A DNA stretch of 7,805 nucleotides, from contig CAITOG010000029.1 of the NCBI GenBank assembly GCA_903893955.1, positions 1 to 7,805 of the forward strand, in the 5' to 3' direction. Below the pieces are notes generated by a model, which was given only the letters and a program-made list of their open reading frames with translations, was not told the DNA's origin and did no database searches. Every line of letters starts with the position of its first letter. Position 1 is the first letter of the stretch. Shown here in pieces: positions 1 through 5,877 of this stretch. The position numbers and the translations under genes are program-made. The DNA comes from an uncultured Actinomycetes bacterium. Its GTDB lineage: Bacteria > Actinomycetota > Acidimicrobiia > Acidimicrobiales > RAAP-2.

Positions 1-25
1 AAGAAGAAGAAGCTCTGCCGGGACT

Positions 26-544
26 GTGTCTGAGGACGACGACACCCACGCCGAGCCAGGTTCGGCGGACGGGATCCACCGGTTGATGGACCAGTTCGTG
101 TTCGCACCGATCGGCGCCCTGGCGGCGATGAAGGGTGATCTCGAGGGATCAGCGGAGCGAGGGCGCCAGCGAGTCGAGCTCCAGCTCCGAAATGCCCGCT
201 TCATCGGCGAGATGGCGGTGCAGCATGGTTCCAAGGAGATCGTGCGACGCTTCAAGGACCTGACCGGCCCTGGTAGGTCGACTGAGCCTGAGAGGGCCAG
301 CGACACGAACGAGGACACCGCTACCTCTGAGCCGACGACGACTGAGGAGCCCGCTGCGGTGGCCCCTGCGCCGATCGATCATCTCATCGCCGGATATGAC
401 GACCTCTCGGCCTCGCAGGTCGTGAGGCTGCTCGAGAGTTTCAGTCCTGCCGAGCTCGATGAGCTGGTGGCCTATGAATCGGCCACCAGAGGGCGGCGGA
501 CGATCCTGAACAAGGCCGCGCAGCTCCTCCAAGAAGGAGCCTGA
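26..544 (+). CDS. Conserved-looking hypothetical protein, two blocks joined by an acidic linker
   Basis: The 172-residue product has three parts. Residues 18-78 form a block rich in basic and aliphatic residues (FAPIGALAAMKG, then ERGRQRVELQLRNARFIGEMAVQHG) that looks helical and possibly amphipathic. Residues 82-115 are an acidic, Thr/Ser/Pro-rich linker, probably disordered. Residues 118-168 form a compact helical block with the pattern LIAGYDDLSASQVVRLLESF, AELDELVAYE and RGRRTILNK. I recall similar C-terminal blocks in small uncharacterised actinobacterial proteins, some labelled lipid-droplet-associated, but cannot verify this. No enzyme motif is visible. The GTG at 26 has no strong Shine-Dalgarno sequence and the frame stays open to the left edge, so the true start may lie outside the window. 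The next gene follows after 4 bases, and its ribosome site lies inside this gene, so the two are probably co-transcribed. The coding call is firm; the function is unknown. Confidence 0.75.
   Translation: MSEDDDTHAEPGSADGIHRLMDQFVFAPIGALAAMKGDLEGSAERGRQRVELQLRNARFIGEMAVQHGSKEIVRRFKDLTGPGRSTEPERASDTNEDTATSEPTTTEEPAAVAPAPIDHLIAGYDDLSASQVVRLLESFSPAELDELVAYESATRGRRTILNKAAQLLQEGA
534..539 (+). promoter_or_regulatory. Ribosome binding site AAGGAG for the GNAT gene
   Basis: AAGGAG lies inside the last codons of the upstream gene, 9 bases before the GTG at 549. It fixes this GTG as the start and supports translation of the two genes from one message. Confidence 0.7.
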
Positions 545-548
545 GCGC

Positions 549-989
549 GTGGGCGCTCGCCCAGCAGTTTCATCCGATGCCCCGCTCCTCGCAGAAGTGC
601 TCGAGGAGGCCGCCAGCGGCCTCGCAACTCGACGGGGTGGCGAGGCCCTCCTGACAGCGTGGCTCGCCTCAGGGCAACCGTCAGGTGCCCATGAACGAAC
701 AGCTGCGATCCTCGCCGAGCACGCCCACGCCATGTTCGTCGACGAGCAGGGTCGGGGTGTCTCGATCGCCTGGGTCAACGAAGGGGTGGGATGGGCTGCG
801 TGCTACGTGCGAGTCGACGCACGACGCCTCGGCGCAGGCCCTGAGCTCATGGCGTCGGCGCTGGGCTGGCTCGACGGCCGATGTGAGGACATCGATGCGT
901 TGGCCCTTCCAGGGGATCGGGATTGGAAGAGCCTGCTTGAGAAGTCGGGCTTCAAGGCCCGACTGCTCACACTCCGTCGGGACGCCTGA
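549..989 (+). CDS. GNAT-like N-acetyltransferase
   Basis: The 146-residue length suits a single GNAT domain, the fold that moves an acetyl group from acetyl-CoA to an amine. The segment YVRVDARRLGAGPELM (residues 86-101) contains RRLGAG at 92-97. This fits the motif A signature [Q/R]-x-x-G-x-[G/A], which binds the CoA pyrophosphate, and it is followed by a helix. The end of the protein, PGDRDWKSLLEKSGFKARLLTLRR (split here as 121-130 and 131-144), has the typical GNAT motif B pattern of an N/D-x-x-K-x-L-x-E-K-x-GF helix leading into the last strands. The N-terminal half (residues 7-60) is diverged. The substrate cannot be told. The GTG start is set by AAGGAG 9 bases upstream. The last 23 bases overlap the end of the opposite-strand gene. 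Family assignment is fairly sure; it could be a diverged or inactive member. Confidence 0.75.
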   Translation: MGARPAVSSDAPLLAEVLEEAASGLATRRGGEALLTAWLASGQPSGAHERTAAILAEHAHAMFVDEQGRGVSIAWVNEGVGWAACYVRVDARRLGAGPELMASALGWLDGRCEDIDALALPGDRDWKSLLEKSGFKARLLTLRRDA

Positions 990-2217
990 CATCCTCACGG
1001 CGATGGACTGCGCGTCGAGGCGGCGGCGGCGGGATCCGGAGACCGAGCAGCTTGGCCAGCGCGGGCACCAGTCCTGCGGCGTTGCGGGCAGCTGCCTCAG
1101 TGTCATTCTCCGGTGGGATCCCGACCGGCTTGACGTTACGACGAACAGGAGAGTCGCACACCGCGTCGAGGATCGCCATCCACTCACGGGGATCCGTCTC
1201 AGGCGTCAGTGCAGCACTCGCCGACTCCGCGAGCCGAGTTGCGACATCGCTTGGGCACCGCGTCGAGGGCTCAGGTGGTCGAGCAGAGGTGCGAAGTGCG
1301 TCAACCAGACGGCCCTCGTCGAGGGCGGTGGTCATACGGCCGACCCACTCCTCGCCAAGCGCCTTCACGCGTCCGTCGAGGGACTCGCGCAAGGTCTTGG
1401 CCATCTGACGGCCTTCCTCGTCCAACGAGACCGATCGAGAAGCGGTCACCACAGCACGAAGGTCGCGAAGTCGCGTCTCCTTGCCGGCGCTGAGGGCACC
1501 CGCAGCCCGGTCCTTCCACGCCGCAAGCGTCGTCAGGGGCAACAGCTGCTCGGCGATGGTCAAGATCGCCTCACCAGCGACAGGTGGCTGCCCAGCAGCA
1601 CGAGCCTCTCGGCTCTGCGTGTCGATGGCCTGGCGCACTGCCGGGATGCCGCCACGAAGCAGCTGCTCGGCGATGGGGAGCTGCGCTGGCTCGAGGGCGG
1701 CGAGCAGAGCGTTTCGATGCTCTGTCGACTGCGGTGGTCCTTGCGGTCGGCCTTCACGTCCCCCGCCTGGTCGTGACGATCCGCCTCGGGCGTCGCGTCC
1801 ACGACCAGCGCCACCCCGACGATCGTCAGCACCACCAGGGCGACCCGGTCGGCTGTCGCGGCGTCCGCCATCTCGGCCATCACGGCCGCCTCGGCCTTCG
1901 CCGTCACGACGGGAGCGCTTCGCCTTGGGGGCGAGGGTCCACGAGACGCCAGCCTCCTGGCGGCCTGAGCCCAGGATCTCGATCACCTCGCCCTTTGGCG
2001 GCTTTGGCGCAGCAGCGACCGGTGCGCTGATGGAGAGGACCTCGATGCCGTCGAGGCTGAACTCGACGTCCGCCTTGACGACGGCACCGACCTCGGTTCC
2101 GTCCGGCACGAGCGTCGCTGGCACAAGGCCGCGTGGCTCGCGGGCCCCGGCTGCGCGCCAGGTCCACTGATCGTCGCCTGTGCGGCTGGTGAGCTGGATC
2201 TCGATGCGTCGACTCAT
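967..2217 (-). CDS. RGG-rich protein with beta-rich N-terminus and helical C-terminus, function unknown
   Basis: The 416-residue product has three regions. Residues 1-66 alternate hydrophobic and polar residues (RIEIQLTSR, WTWRAAG, VVKADVEFSLDGIEVLSI) and read like a small beta barrel, OB-like or translation-barrel-like. Residues 98-162 are low-complexity Arg/Gly/Asp/Pro with RGG at about 109, 134 and 144, plus many RG, RP and GR steps, so almost certainly disordered. Residues 165-394 are mostly helical, with IAEQLL occurring twice (182-187 and 221-226), PAVRQAI, and a late segment around EWMAILDAVCDSPVRRNVKP. A proline run and a basic tail end the protein. Nucleic-acid or ribosome binding is an inference from the RGG region and the possible barrel; no catalytic motif is seen. 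I recall related uncharacterised actinobacterial proteins sharing the helical part but cannot check. The ATG at 2217 lacks a Shine-Dalgarno sequence and sits just after a -10-like box, suggesting leaderless translation. Plus-strand open frames across the Arg/Gly region are shadows. Confidence 0.8.
   Translation of the reverse strand: MSRRIEIQLTSRTGDDQWTWRAAGAREPRGLVPATLVPDGTEVGAVVKADVEFSLDGIEVLSISAPVAAAPKPPKGEVIEILGSGRQEAGVSWTLAPKAKRSRRDGEGRGGRDGRDGGRRDSRPGRPGGADDRRGGAGRGRDARGGSSRPGGGREGRPQGPPQSTEHRNALLAALEPAQLPIAEQLLRGGIPAVRQAIDTQSREARAAGQPPVAGEAILTIAEQLLPLTTLAAWKDRAAGALSAGKETRLRDLRAVVTASRSVSLDEEGRQMAKTLRESLDGRVKALGEEWVGRMTTALDEGRLVDALRTSARPPEPSTRCPSDVATRLAESASAALTPETDPREWMAILDAVCDSPVRRNVKPVGIPPENDTEAAARNAAGLVPALAKLLGLRIPPPPPRRAVHRREDVRRPDGV
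1543..1676. repeat. Pair of exact 17-base direct repeats, 1543-1559 and 1660-1676
   Basis: CAGCTGCTCGGCGATGG occurs at 1543-1559 and again at 1660-1676. The copies are 117 bases (39 codons) apart and in the same frame. On the minus strand both encode the core of IAEQLL in the helical region of the RGG-rich protein. The repeat may be a remnant of an internal duplication or just similar helix sequence with the same codon choice. Confidence 0.6.
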
Positions 2218-2226
2218 GGCCCGACA

Positions 2227-2232
2227 AATCTA
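2227..2232 (-). promoter_or_regulatory. Candidate -10 box TAGATT for the RGG-rich gene, leaderless
   Basis: Read on the minus strand, TAGATT ends 9 bases before the ATG at 2217. This places the likely transcript start at or within about 3 bases of the start codon. There is no Shine-Dalgarno sequence in the gap, which fits a leaderless actinobacterial gene. No clear -35 is seen. Confidence 0.4.
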
Positions 2233-2294
2233 CAGCCCAGAGGCGACCTTCCCTGCATCGGGCTGGCCGTGGCCCCCACACGTGCCGCCTCCCA

Positions 2295-2300
2295 TAGTCT
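2295..2300 (+). promoter_or_regulatory. Candidate -10 box TAGTCT for the HtrA gene
   Basis: TAGTCT matches TAnnnT in the 127-base divergent region. It would start transcription near 2307, leaving a leader of about 38 bases that includes the GAGGAG ribosome site. The -35 position is C-rich and unconvincing. Confidence 0.35.
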
Positions 2301-2333
2301 TAGAGGTCCGAGAGCACCAGGCCGAAGGCCTTC

Positions 2334-2339
2334 GAGGAG
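2334..2339 (+). promoter_or_regulatory. Ribosome binding site GAGGAG that sets the HtrA start
   Basis: GAGGAG lies 5 bases before the GTG at 2345. It favours this GTG over the upstream ATG codons at 2180, 2204 and 2216, which would run the gene into the divergent promoter region and the opposite gene. Confidence 0.7.
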
Positions 2340-2344
2340 CGAAC

Positions 2345-3670
2345 GTGAGCGACGACAGCGGCACTGACGAGAGCAGCGACAACCTTCCTGCGACGGCCCC
2401 GGGCCCACTCGTCCCTCCTGGCCCTACCGAGCCCGTGCCTGCAGTGCCGTCGCCTGACGCCACGTCGACATGGCCGTCGCTGCCACTCGAGCCACGCAGC
2501 ACTTCAAGCTCGAACGAAGGTGGGCCCACGAGAGCGCAGGAGCCACCGTCGCGACCCTCTCGACGTCGCACCTGGGTCCTACCGGCGGTGGTCCTCCTCG
2601 CTGCGATCCTTGGCGGCATCATCGGCGGCAAGGTCTCGTCGAGCTCGTCCAGCAATGGGCTCACCATCGTCAGGACCGACAACTCTCCAGCGGCTGCGCG
2701 GCTCCCCAATGGCGTGGCCATCCCCACGTTGGTGCAGCGGGCCCTGCCGTCGATCGTCTCGATCGATGTCAGGAACCAGGGCACAGAGGACCAGGGGACC
2801 GGCATGATCATCTCGTCCGACGGCTTGGTCATGACCAACAACCACGTCATCGCGCTCGGCGTCGGCGGTGGCACGATCACGGTCACGCGGTCAGGCTCGA
2901 CCAAGACGCTGCCTGCGGTGCTCGTCGGCCGTGATCCATCGAATGATGTCGCTCTGCTCCGCATCGAGAACGCCAGCAATCTGCCGCCGGTGACCTTCGG
3001 CAACTCGAGCAAGGTCCAGGTTGGCGATGCTGCCGTCGCCATCGGCAATGCCCTCGGGCTCGCCGCGGGGACACCGACGGTGACGCAGGGGATTATCTCT
3101 GCGCTTGGGCGGACCGTGACCGCTGGTGACAGCTCATCGAGCTCGACCGAGACCCTGACGAACATGATCCAGACCGATGCAGCCATCAACCCTGGCAACT
3201 CCGGCGGACCGCTCCTCGACGCAGCTGGTGACGTCATCGGGATGAACACTGCGGTAGCAGGCAACACCTCCTCGGGATCGAGTGCACAGAACATCGGCTT
3301 CGCCATCCCGTCGGCGCGTATCGAGCTGCTGCTGCCAGAGCTCGAGAAGGGGGGTACCGCGTCGCCGTCGACTGGTGGCTACATGGGCGTCGAGATCTCG
3401 ACCCTGACGCCTGATCTGCGGACCCAGTACAACCTCACTCCGACGAGCGGTGCGGTGATCCTCGTCGTCCAGTCCGGCTCGCCAGCCGCAAAGGCCGGGT
3501 TGGCACAGGGTGACGTGATCGTGGCCATCGACGGCAAGGCGATCTCGTCGGCTGATCAGGTCACCCAGATCACCAAGTCACACAAGCCCGGTCAGGTGAT
3601 CCAGGTCACCGTGATGCGAGGTTCGAGGCGGCTCACCGTCCCGGTGACGCTGGGCAGTCCTCCGAGTTGA
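2345..3670 (+). CDS. HtrA/DegP-family serine protease, membrane-anchored, one PDZ domain
   Basis: The 441-residue product is a trypsin-like (S1C family) protease that should degrade or handle misfolded proteins outside the membrane. Residues 1-72 are an acidic, Pro/Ser-rich cytosolic tail, followed by RRR at 73-75 and one membrane helix at about 77-97. A Ser-rich linker follows. The protease domain carries the triad His167 (TNNHVI), Asp201 (SNDVALLRI) and Ser286 (PGNSGGPLL). A single PDZ domain spans about 345-438, with MGVEI at its start and GSPAAKAGLAQGDVIVAIDG inside. This arrangement resembles mycobacterial PepD/HtrA rather than periplasmic two-PDZ DegP. A Ser run (SSSSS) lies between the Asp and Ser of the triad, in a loop before the active site. 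GTG 2345 is chosen because of the GAGGAG site and because the residues before it look non-coding. The gene stands alone, divergent from the RGG-rich gene and convergent with the SnoaL-like gene. No two-component partner is in view. The family is certain; which named paralogue is not. Confidence 0.95.
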   Translation: MSDDSGTDESSDNLPATAPGPLVPPGPTEPVPAVPSPDATSTWPSLPLEPRSTSSSNEGGPTRAQEPPSRPSRRRTWVLPAVVLLAAILGGIIGGKVSSSSSSNGLTIVRTDNSPAAARLPNGVAIPTLVQRALPSIVSIDVRNQGTEDQGTGMIISSDGLVMTNNHVIALGVGGGTITVTRSGSTKTLPAVLVGRDPSNDVALLRIENASNLPPVTFGNSSKVQVGDAAVAIGNALGLAAGTPTVTQGIISALGRTVTAGDSSSSSTETLTNMIQTDAAINPGNSGGPLLDAAGDVIGMNTAVAGNTSSGSSAQNIGFAIPSARIELLLPELEKGGTASPSTGGYMGVEISTLTPDLRTQYNLTPTSGAVILVVQSGSPAAKAGLAQGDVIVAIDGKAISSADQVTQITKSHKPGQVIQVTVMRGSRRLTVPVTLGSPPS

Positions 3671-3687
3671 GGATCCGAGCTACCTCA
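3668..3687. other. Short inverted repeat spanning both convergent stop codons
   Basis: TGAGG at 3668-3672 and CCTCA at 3683-3687 can pair across a 10-base loop. The arms contain the TGA of the protease gene and, on the other strand, the TGA of the SnoaL-like gene. The gap between the genes is only 14 bases and no T-run follows on either side, so this is at best a weak bidirectional terminator. Confidence 0.25.
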
Positions 3688-4164
3688 GGGTGCCCAGTTT
3701 CGGTTGGGGTCCGGTGGCGGGACGTTCATGGGTTCAGTCGGCTGCCAGCCTGACGTCGTGATGTCCTCGATGACGTGGAGCATGTTGTAGGTGTCCTCCT
3801 CGTAGGAGAACTTCCCGCCACCTGCGTAGATCAGGTGGGAGTAGGCGGACTGGGTGTAGTCGGAGCCGTCGGGTCGCTTGACCGGCAGGATCTGCGTCCA
3901 CTTGACGATGACGTGATCGCCTTCGATTGCGGTGAACTCGATGGGGAACCGCCAGTCGAGCAGCCCCACCATCGACTCCTCGAGCCAATTGTCGATCGCC
4001 GGACGCCCTTCGAGTCGCCCCCAGGCAGCATCGATGTAAACCGCGTCGTCGGTGTAGAGATCAGCGAGCACTGCGAAGCTCGTCAGGTCGCCTTGGTCGA
4101 TCTTGTTTCGTAGCTCGACATAGCGATCGACTGCCTCTTGGACCTCATGCCGCTCGTGCGCCAT
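3685..4164 (-). CDS. SnoaL/NTF2-like protein
   Basis: The 159-residue product fits the NTF2-like cone fold used by SnoaL polyketide cyclases, ketosteroid isomerases and many proteins of unknown role. Residues 5-23 form the first helix (EVQEAVDRYVELRNK). FAVLADLYTDDAVYIDAAWGRLEGRPAIDNWLEESM follows (in parts, residues 30-45 and 46-65), the usual helix, strand and GR-x-AI-x-x-W pattern. The curved sheet then follows (WRFPIEFTAIEG, HVIVKWTQILPV, YSHLIYAGGGKFSYEEDTYN). The C-terminal 20 residues are Pro-rich and probably extended. Members often bind a small hydrophobic molecule in the cone, but nothing here identifies a substrate or proves catalysis. The ATG is preceded by AGGGGG with a 4-base spacer. 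It is the last gene of the minus-strand run, 64 bases after the pyrophosphatase, and may also have its own promoter (TACCCT at 4213-4218, minus strand, weak). Confidence 0.85.
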   Translation of the reverse strand: MAHERHEVQEAVDRYVELRNKIDQGDLTSFAVLADLYTDDAVYIDAAWGRLEGRPAIDNWLEESMVGLLDWRFPIEFTAIEGDHVIVKWTQILPVKRPDGSDYTQSAYSHLIYAGGGKFSYEEDTYNMLHVIEDITTSGWQPTEPMNVPPPDPNRNWAP

Positions 4165-4168
4165 TTTT

Positions 4169-4186
4169 CCCCCTCGTCAGACGGGG
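4169..4186 (-). promoter_or_regulatory. Ribosome site AGGGGG within a possible hairpin, SnoaL-like gene leader
   Basis: On the minus strand the leader reads CCCCGTCTGACGAGGGG directly before AAAAATG. The G-run that would serve as ribosome site can pair with the C-run 9 bases upstream, and CGTC/GACG forms a competing small inverted repeat. This could mask the site, but the hairpin is short and may be chance. Confidence 0.3.
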
Positions 4187-4212
4187 TCATCTGCACTGCC
4201 CCCGGTCAGTCG

Positions 4213-4218
4213 AGGGTA
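4213..4218 (-). promoter_or_regulatory. Candidate -10 box TACCCT before the SnoaL-like gene
   Basis: TACCCT on the minus strand lies in the 64-base gap after the pyrophosphatase gene and would give a leader of about 40 bases. No convincing -35 is present, so the gene may equally be read from upstream. Confidence 0.25.
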
Positions 4219-4228
4219 CCCGATGGGC

Positions 4229-4747
4229 TCAGTGCGAGCCGCTCTCGCGGAATCGCCGACGACAGGCCTCGAGCTCCTTAATCGCCTCATCGCGACCGAG
4301 GAACTCTCGGGGATCCGAGGTCTTGCCTGGCTCGAGATCCTTGTAGATCTTGAAGAAGTGGGAGATCTCGTCGAGCAGGTGCGCCGGCAGGTCGCCGATG
4401 TCCTTGATGTAGCTGCGGTTCGGATCCTTGTCAACCACCGTGATCAGCTTGGCGTCTGGGCCCGCCTCATCGGTCATGAAGAACACCCCGATGATGCGAG
4501 TCGTGATCCAGCACCCTGGGAAGGTCGGGTCGTCGAGCAGGACCAGGGCGTCCAACGGATCGCCGTCCTCAGAGAGCGTGTCAGGGACGAACCCGTAGTC
4601 ACTTGGGTACCTGGTCGCAGTGAACAGGCGTCGATCGAGTCGGAACACATTCGTCTCGTGATCGAACTCGTACTTGTTGCGGCTGCCGGCAGGGATCTCG
4701 ATGACGACATCGACGACACCCTCTGGATTGCTCGACTGTGTGCTCAT
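4229..4747 (-). CDS. ppa: Family I inorganic pyrophosphatase
   Basis: The enzyme splits pyrophosphate to two phosphates in the cytoplasm with Mg2+, pulling biosynthetic reactions forward. The 172-residue length is that of hexameric bacterial family I enzymes. All key positions of the E. coli enzyme have counterparts: Glu17, Lys25 and Glu27 (IEIPAGSRNKYEFD), Arg39 and Tyr51 (YPSDYGFVP), the signature Asp61-Gly-Asp63-Pro-Leu-Asp66 (EDGDPLDALVLL), Asp93, Asp98 and Lys100 (DEAGPDAKLI), and Tyr135-Lys136 (FFKIYKDLEPGK). It is therefore expected to be active. The ATG at 4747 follows GAGGAGG (minus strand, 4767-4761) with a rather long 13-base spacer; no other start lies closer. A TAGCGT box at 4781-4786 on the minus strand could be its own -10, which would suit a housekeeping gene, but read-through from the SDR gene 58 bases upstream is also possible. 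Confidence 0.97.
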   Translation of the reverse strand: MSTQSSNPEGVVDVVIEIPAGSRNKYEFDHETNVFRLDRRLFTATRYPSDYGFVPDTLSEDGDPLDALVLLDDPTFPGCWITTRIIGVFFMTDEAGPDAKLITVVDKDPNRSYIKDIGDLPAHLLDEISHFFKIYKDLEPGKTSDPREFLGRDEAIKELEACRRRFRESGSH

Positions 4748-4805
4748 AGCTGGGCTTCTGCCTCCTCGGGACTCTCGGACACGCTACCTCGCAGCAGCAG
4801 CCGAC

Positions 4806-5582
4806 TCATGCTGTGCCGACGGTGGCGATACCACCATCGACGGGGATGATCGCCCCTGTCAGATAGGAGCCTGCACGAGACGAGAGGAAGACCGCAGTTC
4901 CAGCCATGTCATCTGGCCTGCCGATCCTCTTGAGCGGTGCTGACGCTGCGATCTGCTCGCCGAAGGCGTCGAGGGTGGCTGCCATCATCTTCGACTCGAA
5001 CGGCCCTGGGGCGATGGCGTTGACGGTAATCGAGGGTGCCAGTCGCTTGGCGAGATGGCGAGTCAGCTGATGGACCGCTGCCTTCGACGCGGAGTACGCG
5101 TAGGTCTCCATCATCGGGACGTGGATGCCGTCGATCGAGCCGATGTTGATCACACGAGCCGGCTCCTCAGGGGTCCCGGCTGCCTCGAGGAGCGGCAAGA
5201 GCTCGCGGGTCAGGTGGAACACCCCCTTGACGTTCAACGCCAGCACCCGCTCGAACGCTGTCTCGTCATACTCCGCGATCGGCGCACCCCAGGTCGCCCC
5301 GGCATTGTTGACGAGGATGTCGAGCTGGTCTTCTCGCTCGGTGAGCTCCTCGGCCAGCGCGATCGCGGCGGCTTCGGTCGACAGGTCGGCGGGGATCGCC
5401 CTGCACCATCCATATGCGCTGAGCTCCTGGGCGGTCGCCTCGAGCTGTTCCGCCTTGCGCGAGGAGATGTAGACCCGACTCCCAGCATCGAGGAGCCCTC
5501 TCGCGATCATGGCACCGATGCCTCGGCTTCCTCCGGTGACGAGTGCCACCTTGCCCTCGAGCGAGAAGAGATCCGTCACCAT
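4806..5582 (-). CDS. Short-chain dehydrogenase/reductase, RhlG-like
   Basis: The 258-residue classical SDR uses NAD(P)H to reduce a ketone or oxidise an alcohol. It has the cofactor motif TGGSRGIG (residues 16-23), the DL pair at 66-67, NNAG (92-95), structural Asn117, catalytic Ser149, Tyr163 and Lys167 (GSIDG, then YSASK), and NAIAPGP (188-194). Arg42 after the second strand (ISSRKAEQ) suggests a preference for NADPH. The whole pattern, especially GLLDAGSRVYI, LSAYGWCRAIPADLS and PARVINIGS, closely resembles Pseudomonas RhlG as I remember it. RhlG was first described as a beta-ketoacyl reductase, but its role has been debated, so no substrate is assigned. The start is ATG 5582, only 3 bases after AGGAGG, or the adjacent GTG 5579, 6 bases after it. 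Longer versions reaching 5765 run into the next gene and are rejected. It lies second in the minus-strand run. Confidence 0.93.
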   Translation of the reverse strand: MVTDLFSLEGKVALVTGGSRGIGAMIARGLLDAGSRVYISSRKAEQLEATAQELSAYGWCRAIPADLSTEAAAIALAEELTEREDQLDILVNNAGATWGAPIAEYDETAFERVLALNVKGVFHLTRELLPLLEAAGTPEEPARVINIGSIDGIHVPMMETYAYSASKAAVHQLTRHLAKRLAPSITVNAIAPGPFESKMMAATLDAFGEQIAASAPLKRIGRPDDMAGTAVFLSSRAGSYLTGAIIPVDGGIATVGTA

Positions 5583-5585
5583 TTT

Positions 5586-5591
5586 CCTCCT
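5586..5591 (-). promoter_or_regulatory. Ribosome binding site AGGAGG of the SDR gene
   Basis: AGGAGG on the minus strand is a near-perfect match to the 16S tail. It lies 3 bases before ATG 5582 and 6 bases before GTG 5579, so the spacing slightly favours the GTG, one codon shorter. Confidence 0.8.
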
Positions 5592-5622
5592 AGGAATCGC
5601 GAGATCCCCAGAGGCTAGAGGA

Positions 5623-5838
5623 TCAACCTCTTTCGTCCTGGCGAGCAAGGATGGCCACCCGTGGCGGTGGGAGGTCTGGGCGCAGCGTGCGTGCCACCTC
5701 GAGCGCTTCGTCCACATCGAACGCTTCGACCACCTCGGCGTGCCAGTTTGGCCGAAGCAGGGCACCCCAGGTCACCAACCAGCGCCAGGGGCCAGGGCCC
5801 AGATCACCTGGGTCGACCTGGTCGGGGAGCATGCCCAT
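5623..5838 (-). CDS. Small tryptophan-rich hypothetical protein (71 aa)
   Basis: I do not recognise this protein. It has four Trp in a short stretch (residues 18, 20, 24 and 32), a probable helix at 34-53 (AEVVEAFDVDEALEVARTL) and a Pro-rich turn before a short strand (RVAIL). There is no membrane helix, signal peptide or cysteine. The codons show the third-position GC bias expected of a real gene in this genome (for example GAG GTG GTC, GAC GAA GCG CTC GAG GTG), which is the main support. The ATG at 5838 is the first start after an in-frame stop at 5875-5877. A second ATG two codons on is equally possible, and neither has a good ribosome site. It would be the first gene of the minus-strand run, 40 bases before the SDR. 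The plus-strand frames over it have no ribosome site. Confidence 0.55.
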   Translation of the reverse strand: MGMLPDQVDPGDLGPGPWRWLVTWGALLRPNWHAEVVEAFDVDEALEVARTLRPDLPPPRVAILARQDERG

Positions 5839-5871
5839 CAGCTGACCAGTCGCATGATCATCACGGTGGCG

Positions 5872-5877
5872 ACGTTA
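5872..5877 (-). promoter_or_regulatory. Candidate -10 box TAACGT for the leftward gene cluster
   Basis: TAACGT on the minus strand fits TAnnnT and would start transcription near 5865, about 27 bases before ATG 5838. It overlaps the edge of the DosR-like box, so a factor bound there would be expected to block this promoter. Confidence 0.3.

Noticed and set aside
1..33. End of an upstream gene in frame 1, reading KKKKLCRDCV then TGA, overlapping the GTG at 26
   Set aside because: Only ten codons are visible and all three frames are open here, so the frame cannot be chosen. The first gene itself may extend to the left.
685..1776. 363-codon open frame on the plus strand, with other long plus frames at 1481-2170
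   Set aside because: These are shadows of the GNAT gene and the minus-strand RGG-rich gene. Their translations are Arg/Ser/Pro-rich with no recognisable domain.
2180..2344. Longer N-terminus of the HtrA gene starting at ATG 2180
   Set aside because: It overlaps the opposite gene and the divergent promoter region, has no ribosome site, and its residues do not resemble coding sequence. GAGGAG before GTG 2345 is decisive.
2230..3306. 358-codon open frame on the minus strand opposite the protease
   Set aside because: A shadow of the htrA codons in a high-GC genome. The plus strand carries a complete catalytic triad and PDZ domain.
3668..3687. Strong bidirectional terminator between htrA and the SnoaL-like gene
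   Set aside because: The stem is only 5 base pairs with a 10-base loop and has no T-run. It is kept only as a weak feature.
4791..4799. GCAGCAGCA triplet run between the pyrophosphatase and SDR genes
   Set aside because: It has only three units, too short to be a meaningful repeat.
5583..5765. 61-residue N-terminal extension of the SDR
   Set aside because: It reads through the small upstream gene, lacks SDR features, and the AGGAGG before 5582 gives a clear start.
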